The notes under the pieces are model-generated. The model was not told the origin of the DNA. It was given only the letters and a program-made list of their open reading frames with translations, and did no database searches. Positions 1-4,663 of a DNA stretch of 8,162 nucleotides are shown piece by piece (positions within the stretch are counted from its first letter, which is position 1; each line of letters begins with the position of its first letter). A program made the position numbers and the translations under genes. The stretch covers positions 1 through 8,162 of the forward strand of contig JAGWNR010000024.1 of NCBI GenBank assembly GCA_028871265.1, written 5' to 3'. The stretch is from Patescibacteria group bacterium (GTDB lineage: Bacteria; Patescibacteriota; Minisyncoccia; Phycocordibacterales; PALSA-1337).

Positions 1-229
1 CCAAAGCAGCCTTTATAGAAAAATTTTCTTTTGCAATTTCTTTAATGAAATTTTCCCTTCTATTCCATGTACTTTTTGACCAATGAAAGCTTGAAATTTT
101 TAGCTTTCTTTCCAAGTCGACCACTGATGACTGAATTTTGTCTAAGTTATCAATGGAAATACAAACCAAAACAACAGACGATACGCCTTGTTGATTATGG
201 ATTCCCGATTCATCAATAAAAACATACAT
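1..229 (-). CDS. DUF3800 family protein, 5' part (runs off the left edge)
   Basis: The reverse strand is open from an ATG at 229 to base 1, giving 76 residues and no stop. It begins MYVFIDESG, the hallmark N-terminus of DUF3800, and has FHWSKSTW near residues 52-59, matching the FHW element common after the first third of that family. Family members are usually 200-300 residues, so most of the protein is outside the window. From memory, DUF3800 has an RNase H-like fold with an early acidic residue in the DESG motif, and its biochemical role is not established; it often sits in accessory or defence-rich regions. The stretch is AT-rich compared with the neighbouring purD. The start codon lies inside the direct repeat at 227-338, which supplies AAGGG four bases before the ATG and a promoter-like sequence. 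The family call rests on the N-terminal motifs only. Confidence 0.8.
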   Translation of the reverse strand, partial: MYVFIDESGIHNQQGVSSVVLVCISIDNLDKIQSSVVDLERKLKISSFHWSKSTWNRRENFIKEIAKENFSIKAAL

Positions 230-239
230 TAATCCCTTA

Positions 240-268
240 ATTATCTCAACAGTAAAATCAAGCTGCAA
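240..268 (-). promoter_or_regulatory. Candidate extended -10 promoter for DUF3800
   Basis: On the minus strand TGAGATAAT gives an extended -10 (TG-A-GATAAT, hexamer at 240-245). A weak -35, TTGCAG at 263-268, sits 17 bases upstream. The ATG is 10 bases past the -10, so the transcript would have only a few bases of leader. Pattern match only. Confidence 0.45.
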
Positions 269-307
269 TGACAAAATCGATAAAAATTTTATGAAAATTT
301 TAACTTC

Positions 308-316
308 TGTGGATAA
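308..316 (-). promoter_or_regulatory. DnaA-box 9-mer TTATCCACA (repeat copy 1)
   Basis: A perfect TTATCCACA on the minus strand, the classical high-affinity DnaA box. It lies about 80 bases upstream of the DUF3800 start and beside the AT-rich inverted repeat. Identity is certain; DnaA binding is inference. Confidence 0.5.
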
Positions 317-347
317 GTGAGAGGGCCTTGACTGGAATAATCCTTTC

Positions 348-382
348 AAATAAAAAACCGACGCTACTTTTGCAACGCCGGT
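348..382 (-). terminator. Rho-independent terminator of purD
   Basis: On the minus strand, arms 382-372 and 367-357 pair over 11 bases (three G-U pairs) around an AAAA tetraloop. A run of U broken by one A follows (356-348). It begins about 20 bases past the purD stop and closes that unit before the repeat leader of DUF3800. Confidence 0.85.
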
Positions 383-402
383 TGTGAAAAACTCACGGAG
401 TG

Positions 403-1740
403 CTACCACACCATGCCAATGTCGGTACGGTAGTGCATGTCGTCAAAGTCAATGCCTGTCTTGATCTCATCAAAAGCACGCTTCAGATACGTACCACGAA
501 GAGATCGGGTGTTATTGGGACGAATGGAACGTGTATCATTGGTTGGCAAGAGATCGGTATAACTCAAAATCCTGCCTCCATTTGTCGTAAGATATCCGTT
601 TCGCCAGCATGTGCCACAATGAAACACGATTGGTCCGTCAGAATCGGATTGATCGATATGATCAAGAACAATCAAATCTCCTGTCCGTGGACTGTCTGGA
701 TAACCATCTGCAGTCAGAGTAACGACCAAGCATTCTTTACCCCGCCAGTGTAGTTCCACCTGATCAAGCCGGCCTTGCGTGCATGCCAAGAGAACTTCGA
801 CCAGATCTGTCTCCAACGAAAGCAAGCGCATGTACGCCTGTGCTTCGGGATCGCCGAAACGAGCGTTGAACTCGAGGACCATCGGTCCGTCCTTGGTAAT
901 CATGAGCCCCGGATAGAGACAGCCGACGAACGGCATGCCGCTCTCACCAAGTTCCTTGATCAACGGCATGACGATCTTTTCTTCGATTGTCTTTGCAAGT
1001 GCAGGATCCACATCGATCGGTCCGCAGACACCCATGCCGCCAGTCATCGGACCTTCGTTACCATCGAGCAAACGTTTGTGATCGCGGACGAACGGGAACA
1101 TCTTGATGTGTTCCCCGTCGCAGAGCACATGAGCGGAAAGCTCCATGCCTTCCAAGCGCTTTTCGATGACGATCTTCTCGCCGGCCATGCCAAGTTTTTT
1201 CTTGACCAGAAGGTCGTCAACGGCAGCTTCGGCTTCCGGAATGTTGTGCTTGCAAACCGTGACGCCTTTTCCTGCCGCCAAGCCATCGGCCTTAATAACA
1301 CAATCACCATCCAGCTCGCGAACCTTGGCTTTTGCTGCTTCGACTTCTGGCCAGGTGTAAGTCCAAAAATCTGCTGTCGGAATTCCAACTTTTTCCATCA
1401 TTTTCTTCGCTTCGACTTTGCTGGCTTCTATGAACCAGGCGATTGCCGGTCCAAATGTCGGTATGCCTCGGTTTTTAAAGGCCAAGACAATGCCTCTGGC
1501 CAGCGCCGTTTCCGGTCCGACGATGACCAAGCCGATTTCAAGGTGGCACGCGAGCTCGACGAGAGCCGGTATGTCTTGTTCGTTGTGGGTAAGCGGGATA
1601 TTCTTGCATCCCAGCATGGCTGTCCCCGGATTACCTGGCGCCACATAGATGGTTCCGGCTTGCGGAGACTGCGTGGCTTTCCAAGCAATGGCATGTTCGC
1701 GACCACCACTGCCGATAATGAGTATGTTTATTTTATTCAT
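403..1740 (-). CDS. purD: Phosphoribosylamine--glycine ligase (GAR synthetase)
   Basis: This enzyme joins glycine to 5-phosphoribosylamine using ATP, step two of purine synthesis, in the cytoplasm. The 445 residues show the N-terminal dinucleotide-like motif GSGGREHAIAW (10-20), the family segment around APGNPGT (34-40), the ATP-grasp motif KADGLAAGKGV (150-160), GNEGPMTGGMG (227-237) and the metal-binding LEFNARFGDPE (289-299). The C-terminus closes with MHYRTDIG (435-442). The usual length is about 420-430; the excess lies between GGR (388-390) and YRTDIG, where two degenerate 8-residue units (401-408 and 409-416) sit. All core motifs are intact, so it should be active. The start at 1740 has AAAGGA six bases upstream and a promoter further out. 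No other purine gene is in view, so the pathway here may be scattered, partial or acquired. Confidence 0.95.
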   Translation of the reverse strand: MNKINILIIGSGGREHAIAWKATQSPQAGTIYVAPGNPGTAMLGCKNIPLTHNEQDIPALVELACHLEIGLVIVGPETALARGIVLAFKNRGIPTFGPAIAWFIEASKVEAKKMMEKVGIPTADFWTYTWPEVEAAKAKVRELDGDCVIKADGLAAGKGVTVCKHNIPEAEAAVDDLLVKKKLGMAGEKIVIEKRLEGMELSAHVLCDGEHIKMFPFVRDHKRLLDGNEGPMTGGMGVCGPIDVDPALAKTIEEKIVMPLIKELGESGMPFVGCLYPGLMITKDGPMVLEFNARFGDPEAQAYMRLLSLETDLVEVLLACTQGRLDQVELHWRGKECLVVTLTADGYPDSPRTGDLIVLDHIDQSDSDGPIVFHCGTCWRNGYLTTNGGRILSYTDLLPTNDTRSIRPNNTRSLRGTYLKRAFDEIKTGIDFDDMHYRTDIGMVW

Positions 1741-1744
1741 TCAA

Positions 1745-1753
1745 TGTCCTTTC
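1745..1753 (-). promoter_or_regulatory. Shine-Dalgarno of purD (GAAAGGACA)
   Basis: On the minus strand AAAGGA ends six bases before the purD ATG, which supports 1740 as start. The same 9-mer GAAAGGACA precedes the gene at 4664. Confidence 0.7.
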
Positions 1754-1780
1754 GTTTGTTGTTTTTCGTATCTAAAAACG

Positions 1781-1809
1781 AGATTACTTCAATAATTGAA
1801 ATGAGTCAA
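1781..1809 (-). promoter_or_regulatory. Candidate purD promoter
   Basis: The minus strand has TTGACT (1804-1809) and TAATCT (1781-1786) with a 17-base spacer. The predicted start near 1774 gives a leader of about 34 bases that includes the Shine-Dalgarno. The -35 is good (5/6), the -10 weak (3/6). Confidence 0.45.
1788..1800 (-). promoter_or_regulatory. Palindrome in the purD promoter spacer
   Basis: TTCAATAATTGAA is a perfect 6-1-6 inverted repeat between the proposed -35 and -10 of purD. Its position would suit a repressor operator, but no regulator is known here and AT-rich palindromes can arise by chance. Confidence 0.3.
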
Positions 1810-1897
1810 ACAATAAGTTGCAATAATGACGTTGGTTGTTTAGGAAGAAGAAATACCCGCCGGTGTTGTAGATCAGTTGACAATAGGTGCCATCAAA

Positions 1898-2128
1898 TTA
1901 CTTTGTGTAGAACATATCGTCTAGATCATCTTTGGAGATCATCGACTCCAATTGACGATATATATCAAGCATCGTCTTTTTCTTCAGCTCATCATGGAGA
2001 GGTATCGTCGCTTTATGCGCTCCAAGCTTCATTTGCACGTGGCTTCCATGTTGCCCGACCACGACAAATCCAAAATGTCGAAGCATTTTTATAACGCTCT
2101 TGCCAGAAAGCACCTTGAGTCTAGGCAT
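1898..2128 (-). CDS. hicA: HicA family mRNA interferase toxin
   Basis: HicA folds as a small double-stranded-RNA-binding-like domain and cuts mRNA when its antitoxin HicB is lost, slowing growth. The 76 residues match the family's usual 60-80. After a basic N-terminus and the helix SGKSVIKMLRHFGF (8-21) comes Q-H-GSH (26-30), whose His30 is the catalytic histidine position, then KATIPLHDELKKKTML (39-54), the conserved IP-H-E-L---T segment. The ATG overlaps the 3' end of hicB by eight bases (2121-2128), so the toxin is probably translated by coupling behind the antitoxin; I see no separate Shine-Dalgarno. There is no clear terminator between its stop and the purD promoter. The family assignment is firm; activity is inferred from the intact histidine. 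Confidence 0.92.
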   Translation of the reverse strand: MPRLKVLSGKSVIKMLRHFGFVVVGQHGSHVQMKLGAHKATIPLHDELKKKTMLDIYRQLESMISKDDLDDMFYTK

Positions 2129-2354
2129 ATGCTGGGAGAGTATAGTTTAAAGAAATAATAGGCTTTATCTTGCGCGCCTTCAGTTCATTGGCAAAATGAC
2201 ATTCTACAGCCTCTTTTATATTATTTTCGAGCGTTTTGAAGCTCTTCCCCTGGGTCACGATAAAGGATTCCAGGCATGACGCGCTGTACCAGCCGTCCTC
2301 ATATTCGACTTTGAAAGTGAGTCTCTTGTTCTTCATTTGGAATGAATATAACAT
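2121..2354 (-). CDS. hicB: HicB family antitoxin, short form
   Basis: HicB binds and blocks HicA. The sequence shows the partial RNase H-like fold: LTFKVEYEDGWYSASCLE (12-29), then VTQGKSF (33-39) and TLENNIKEAVE (41-51), matching the family's TQGkT-eEal-NIkEAi pattern. The usual PGC between the strands is replaced by ESFI. At 77 residues or fewer it lacks the C-terminal helix-turn-helix or ribbon-helix-helix DNA-binding domain of longer HicBs, so it may not repress its own promoter. It precedes and overlaps hicA. The start is uncertain: the ATG at 2354 gives the longest form, but Met7 (2336) fits the usual family N-terminus better and its ATG overlaps the stop of a short leader ORF as ATGA. 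Neither start has a clear Shine-Dalgarno. The promoter is probably in the repeat at 2387-2498. Confidence 0.85.
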   Translation of the reverse strand: MLYSFQMKNKRLTFKVEYEDGWYSASCLESFIVTQGKSFKTLENNIKEAVECHFANELKARKIKPIISLNYTLPAYA

Positions 2355-2389
2355 ATTTTTGAGAAAAAAATTAAGTGATAATCGACCAT
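2333..2389 (-). CDS. Possible 18-codon leader peptide ahead of hicB
   Basis: The ATG at 2389-2387 occupies the same place in repeat copy 2 as the DUF3800 start does in copy 1, and has the same AAGGG-ATTA before it. It opens an 18-residue frame (MVDYHLIFF...) ending in TGA at 2335-2333, which overlaps the hicB Met7 ATG as ATGA. This could couple translation into hicB. The peptide resembles nothing I know, and it may simply be what is left after the repeat landed or its original gene was replaced. Confidence 0.3.
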   Translation of the reverse strand: MVDYHLIFFSKICYIHSK

Positions 2390-2399
2390 TAATCCCTTA

Positions 2400-2428
2400 A
2401 TTATCTCAACAGTAAAATCAAGCCGCAA
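2400..2428 (-). promoter_or_regulatory. Candidate extended -10 promoter for hicBA
   Basis: TGAGATAAT is identical to copy 1 (-10 hexamer 2400-2405); the weak -35 is TTGCGG at 2423-2428, 17 bases upstream. A start near 2393 would give the leader ORF a few bases of 5' sequence and hicB (2354) about 39 bases. Confidence 0.4.
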
Positions 2429-2467
2429 TGGCAAAATCGATAAAAATTTTATGAAAATTTTAACTTC

Positions 2468-2476
2468 TGTGGATAA
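2468..2476 (-). promoter_or_regulatory. DnaA-box 9-mer TTATCCACA (repeat copy 2)
   Basis: A perfect TTATCCACA on the minus strand, conserved between repeat copies although bases just outside it differ (2477, 2480). Binding is inferred, not shown. Confidence 0.5.
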
Positions 2477-2497
2477 ATGGGAAGACCTTGACCAAAA

Positions 2498-3805
2498 TTA
2501 CCCAATAAACGTGAGTGCCACACCCTTTTTACCACCACGTCCAGTACGGCCAATACGATGGACGTAGTCTTCATAAGTCGCCGGCAGATCGTAATTGATA
2601 ACATGAGAAATTCCCGAGACATCCAAACCGCGAGCGGCAACATCGGTCGCCACCAAAATTTTGGCATGATGCTCTTTGAAAAGTCGCAAAGCTTTGACGC
2701 GCTGCGATTGGCTTTTATTACCATGAATGGCTTCCGCCACAAAACCAGCCTTGACCAAACTTTCAGCCAGTCGCTGTACACCGTGTTTCGTCCGACCAAA
2801 AACCAGCACTTTGTCGAAACCAGGCTGTCGCAAAAGGTTCGTCAAAATATCAAATTTGTTAGCGTCGCGCGGCACACGCACCACGTCCTGGTCGATCGAC
2901 TGCGCCGTGTCGCCGGTCTTCACCGAAATCATCACCGGCTCACGCAAAAATTCCTTGATCAATTTCTGAATTTCTGGTGACATAGTGGCCGAAAAGAATA
3001 GCGTCTCGCGCATTGCCGGCATTTTTGACACCATGAATCTGATGTCGGCGATAAAACCCATATCCAGCATGCGATCGGCTTCATCCAGAACCAGCGTGCC
3101 GTATTCAGCCAGACGAATGTGGCCGCTTTTTATGAGATCACACAGACGTCCCGGTGTACCGATCACGACTTGAGACAAACGTGACAACGCGCGGATCTGT
3201 GCGCCGATGTTCGCACCACCGACACATGAGACGCTCCAAATTCCCAGCATGCGCGAAAAGCCCTGAAATTCCGTCTCGATCTGCAAGGCTAATTCACGCG
3301 TCGGCACTACGATGAGCACTCTCGCGCGCGGGTCTTTGAGGATTTTATTTATAAGCGGAATCAAAAATGCCGCCGTTTTGCCAGTACCAGTGTTGGCAAT
3401 GCCGACCAGGTCGGCGCCGCGCAAGATATGCGGAATAGCCTTGTCCTGAATCGGCGTCGGTGTGACATAGCCTTTTTTGGCAATATTCACCTTGAGGCGC
3501 TCGTCGATAACAAAATCGGCAAAGGCATGCTCCGGCACAAAATGCGGCGCAGATTCGGTGATGACCGCTTTGTTAATAAATTTCGATTCATTAATATGTT
3601 GGGCAAAATTTCCACGGCCGCCCTTTTTAAAAGATCGGTTTGGCTGACTGCCTCTATAGCCGCCACGAAAACCGGCGCGACTGCCTGATCCGGCAGAACG
3701 AAAACTGCCTCGCGATCCTCCGCGATTTTGGGATGAATGATTAGCTGGCGCATGAGTGCTCTCTCGGCGTGGTGGCCGTGAGCTTTTATAATGAGATGGT
3801 TGCAT
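2498..3805 (-). CDS. DEAD-box ATP-dependent RNA helicase with RGG-rich N-terminus
   Basis: This is a superfamily 2 RNA helicase that unwinds short RNA duplexes with ATP, likely serving ribosome assembly, mRNA turnover or cold adaptation. All motifs are present in its 435 residues: Q motif ending TPTPIQ (115-120), Walker A ANTGTGKT (137-144), PTREL (168-172), TPGR (217-220), DEAD (241-244), SAT (272-274), ATDVAARGLD (386-395) and HRIGRTGR (416-423). The protein ends 12 residues after motif VI, with no long C-terminal tail as in DeaD or RhlE. Instead residues 1-70 are rich in Gly, Arg and Ser with RGG and RGGY units, probably a disordered RNA-binding tail moved to the N-terminus. The start at 3805 lacks a clear Shine-Dalgarno. 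A promoter (3865-3893) predicts a leader of about 53 bases. RhlE-like naming is possible, but I assign no symbol. Confidence 0.95.
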   Translation of the reverse strand: MQPSHYKSSRPPRRESTHAPANHSSQNRGGSRGSFRSAGSGSRAGFRGGYRGSQPNRSFKKGGRGNFAQHINESKFINKAVITESAPHFVPEHAFADFVIDERLKVNIAKKGYVTPTPIQDKAIPHILRGADLVGIANTGTGKTAAFLIPLINKILKDPRARVLIVVPTRELALQIETEFQGFSRMLGIWSVSCVGGANIGAQIRALSRLSQVVIGTPGRLCDLIKSGHIRLAEYGTLVLDEADRMLDMGFIADIRFMVSKMPAMRETLFFSATMSPEIQKLIKEFLREPVMISVKTGDTAQSIDQDVVRVPRDANKFDILTNLLRQPGFDKVLVFGRTKHGVQRLAESLVKAGFVAEAIHGNKSQSQRVKALRLFKEHHAKILVATDVAARGLDVSGISHVINYDLPATYEDYVHRIGRTGRGGKKGVALTFIG

Positions 3806-3864
3806 ACAATGAGGTCGAGTAACATCCGAAAAAGCCTTCTTTCAACAGAGATTACTATATGCCC

Positions 3865-3893
3865 ATATTAATATAGTTGAGTGAAAAAGTCAA
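3865..3893 (-). promoter_or_regulatory. Candidate promoter of the DEAD-box helicase
   Basis: The minus strand has TTGACT (3888-3893), a 17-base spacer and TAATAT (3865-3870). A start near 3858 leaves a leader of about 53 bases before the ATG at 3805. The -35 matches 5/6 and the -10 4/6. Confidence 0.55.
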
Positions 3894-3897
3894 GATG

Positions 3898-3915
3898 AGG
3901 TCTCATTGTAGACCT
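3898..3915. promoter_or_regulatory. Inverted repeat AGGTCT-N6-AGACCT upstream of the helicase promoter
   Basis: Perfect 6-base arms (3898-3903, 3910-3915) flank a 6-base centre, four bases upstream of the helicase -35. There is no U tract, so it is not a terminator; an operator is possible. A related AGGT-GCG-ACCT lies at 3962-3972 over the facing promoter. Confidence 0.35.
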
Positions 3916-3939
3916 ATCTATGTTTTTGGTCATTTCGAC

Positions 3940-3948
3940 TTATCCACA
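3940..3948 (+). promoter_or_regulatory. DnaA-box 9-mer TTATCCACA (third copy)
   Basis: A perfect TTATCCACA on the plus strand in the divergent spacer between the helicase and the small membrane protein, outside the direct repeats and upstream of the promoter at 3964-3992. Confidence 0.45.
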
Positions 3949-3963
3949 CAGCGGAAAACGTAG

Positions 3964-3992
3964 GTGCGACCTCCGTAAATTCACGCTACAAT
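3964..3992 (+). promoter_or_regulatory. Candidate leaderless promoter of the small membrane protein
   Basis: The -10 TACAAT (3987-3992) lies six bases before the ATG at 3999, so transcription would start at or next to the start codon. The -35 position, 17 bases upstream (3964-3969, GTGCGA), is weak. No Shine-Dalgarno is present, consistent with a leaderless mRNA. Confidence 0.5.
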
Positions 3993-3998
3993 ATAACC

Positions 3999-4175
3999 AT
4001 GTCTAGAAAAACATTGATCTGGATAGGTCTCATGGTCGGTTCTACCGTCGGTTCATGCATTCCGATGCTCTGGCAAGGAACAAATGGGTTACTTTCAATG
4101 TCTTCGATTTTTCTCTCTGCTGTAGGCGGTATCGCCGGAATTTGGGCGGGTTTTAAAGTGGCGGATTATTTTTGA
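3999..4175 (+). CDS. Small two-helix membrane protein, 58 residues
   Basis: I do not recognise the family. The frame runs from an ATG at 3999 to TGA at 4173-4175. After the short basic start MSRK come two hydrophobic stretches, about residues 5-24 and 31-52, joined by a polar turn WQGTNG (25-30). Both helices carry small residues spaced for packing (GLMVGSTVGS; AVGGIAGIWAG), a glycine-zipper look that suggests an oligomerising or helper membrane protein. The N-terminal Arg-Lys predicts a cytoplasmic N-terminus. Support for a real gene is the -10 TACAAT six bases before the ATG and the membrane-protein pattern. Its last 10 bases overlap the end of the convergent msrB gene. No terminator is visible after it. 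Confidence 0.7.
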   Translation: MSRKTLIWIGLMVGSTVGSCIPMLWQGTNGLLSMSSIFLSAVGGIAGIWAGFKVADYF

Positions 4176-4564
4176 TCAGTCTTTAAATCCAAACAAACGG
4201 AATTCAAGCAATAGTGTTTGCCCGTTTTTTCATGTGAGTCGTCAAAAACATGGCCCAGGTGCGAGCCACAGTTAGCACAAACTATTTCAGTGCGATGCAT
4301 GCCGTGGCTGTTATCGGAAATTTCACGAATAGCACCGGGCAAGGCTTGGTCAAAGGATGGCCAGCCGGATAGCGAAGCCGGGCCTTTTGCAGGATCCAGT
4401 TTTGCTGTCGATGGAAAAAGCTCGGCGCCGCAGACTTTGCACATATACGTCCCCACGCGGTTATCGTTCAAATATTTTCCGGAAAATGGCGCTTCGGTGC
4501 CCTTTTCGCGCAAAACTCGATATTCGTCTGGGGTTAGTTTTTTCTTTAGTTCGTCTTCATTCAT
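4166..4564 (-). CDS. msrB: Peptide-methionine (R)-S-oxide reductase
   Basis: This enzyme reduces R-methionine sulfoxide in proteins back to methionine, normally recharged by thioredoxin. The 132 residues from Met at 4564 include YRVLREKGTEAPFSGKYL (15-32), the zinc pairs C42-x2-C45 and C96-x2-C99, GWPSF (67-71), SHLGHVFDD (101-109) and the catalytic Cys119 in HYCLNS. Between the first zinc pair and GWPSF the loop is about seven residues longer than in E. coli MsrB (KLDPAKGPASLS), a variant found in some bacterial MsrBs. It is a stand-alone domain without MsrA or a signal peptide, so probably cytoplasmic. An in-frame ATG at 4600 exists, but the -10 TATAAT at 4572-4577 lies downstream of it and seven bases before 4564, so 4564 is the likely leaderless start. 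The 3' end overlaps the facing small membrane protein by 10 bases. Confidence 0.93.
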   Translation of the reverse strand: MNEDELKKKLTPDEYRVLREKGTEAPFSGKYLNDNRVGTYMCKVCGAELFPSTAKLDPAKGPASLSGWPSFDQALPGAIREISDNSHGMHRTEIVCANCGSHLGHVFDDSHEKTGKHYCLNSVCLDLKTDQK

Positions 4565-4571
4565 AATTACA

Positions 4572-4600
4572 ATTATATAAAAAATATTGATTTCTTGCAT
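4572..4600 (-). promoter_or_regulatory. Candidate leaderless promoter of msrB
   Basis: A perfect -10 TATAAT on the minus strand (4572-4577) is seven bases from the ATG at 4564. The -35 position (4595-4600, ATGCAA) is weak. It overlaps the promoter of the gene at 4664, so the two could compete for polymerase. Confidence 0.6.
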
Positions 4601-4616
4601 TAATTAATGTTATATT
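4587..4616 (+). promoter_or_regulatory. Candidate promoter of the 4664 gene
   Basis: TTGATT (4587-4592), an 18-base spacer and extended -10 TGT-TATATT (hexamer 4611-4616). The start near 4623 gives a leader of about 40 bases. It rules out the in-frame ATG at 4607, which would not be transcribed. Confidence 0.5.
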
Positions 4617-4652
4617 TCTATTTGGAAGCAGTTCAAATTCAACCAAAAAATG

Positions 4653-4658
4653 AAAGGA
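4653..4658 (+). promoter_or_regulatory. Shine-Dalgarno AAAGGA of the 4664 gene
   Basis: AAAGGA ends five bases before ATG 4664 and decides this start over 4607. The wider GAAAGGACA is identical to that of purD. Confidence 0.7.
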
Positions 4659-4663
4659 CACGC

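Larger units (their letters stand above)
227..338 (-). repeat. 112-base direct repeat, copy 1 (leader of DUF3800)
   Basis: This matches 2387-2498 at a constant offset of 2160 bases. I count nine mismatches (264, 271, 317, 320, 323, 325, 333, 334, 335), all transitions, and no gaps. Identity starts at the CATT holding the DUF3800 start codon and fades just before the purD terminator. On the minus strand it contains, in order, a DnaA-box 9-mer, an AT-rich inverted repeat (TAAAATTTT-CAT-AAAATTTTTA), an extended -10 and AAGGG-ATTA-ATG. Confidence 0.9.
2387..2498 (-). repeat. 112-base direct repeat, copy 2 (leader of hicBA)
   Basis: This is the partner of 227-338, with nine transitions and no indels. 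It fills the gap from the DEAD-box helicase stop (its last shared base is in that stop codon) to an ATG at 2389. It holds the same DnaA-box 9-mer, AT-rich inverted repeat, extended -10 and AAGGG, all pointing toward hicBA. Confidence 0.9.

Noticed and set aside
227..338. Replication origin (DnaA box plus AT-rich element)
   Set aside because: Only one box per copy, no dnaA, dnaN or gyrB nearby, and the element is duplicated.
775..2094. A 439-codon plus-strand open frame across purD and hicA
   Set aside because: It is a mirror frame of two well-supported minus-strand genes, has no family motifs and crosses the purD promoter.
227..2498. A composite transposon or prophage bounded by the direct repeats
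   Set aside because: No transposase, integrase, terminal inverted repeats or target-site duplication is visible, and the content includes a housekeeping purD.
3487..3825. A 112-codon minus-strand frame with GAAGG before its ATG (3825), overlapping the helicase start
   Set aside because: It lies in another frame of the helicase N-terminus and shows no protein-like pattern; the Shine-Dalgarno match is probably chance.
4565..4600. Longer msrB N-terminus starting at 4600
   Set aside because: The extra 12 residues are hydrophobic and atypical, and the perfect -10 at 4572-4577 lies inside them.
4607..4663. Start at 4607 for the orphan gene
   Set aside because: The -10 at 4611-4616 lies downstream of it, and AAAGGA points to 4664.
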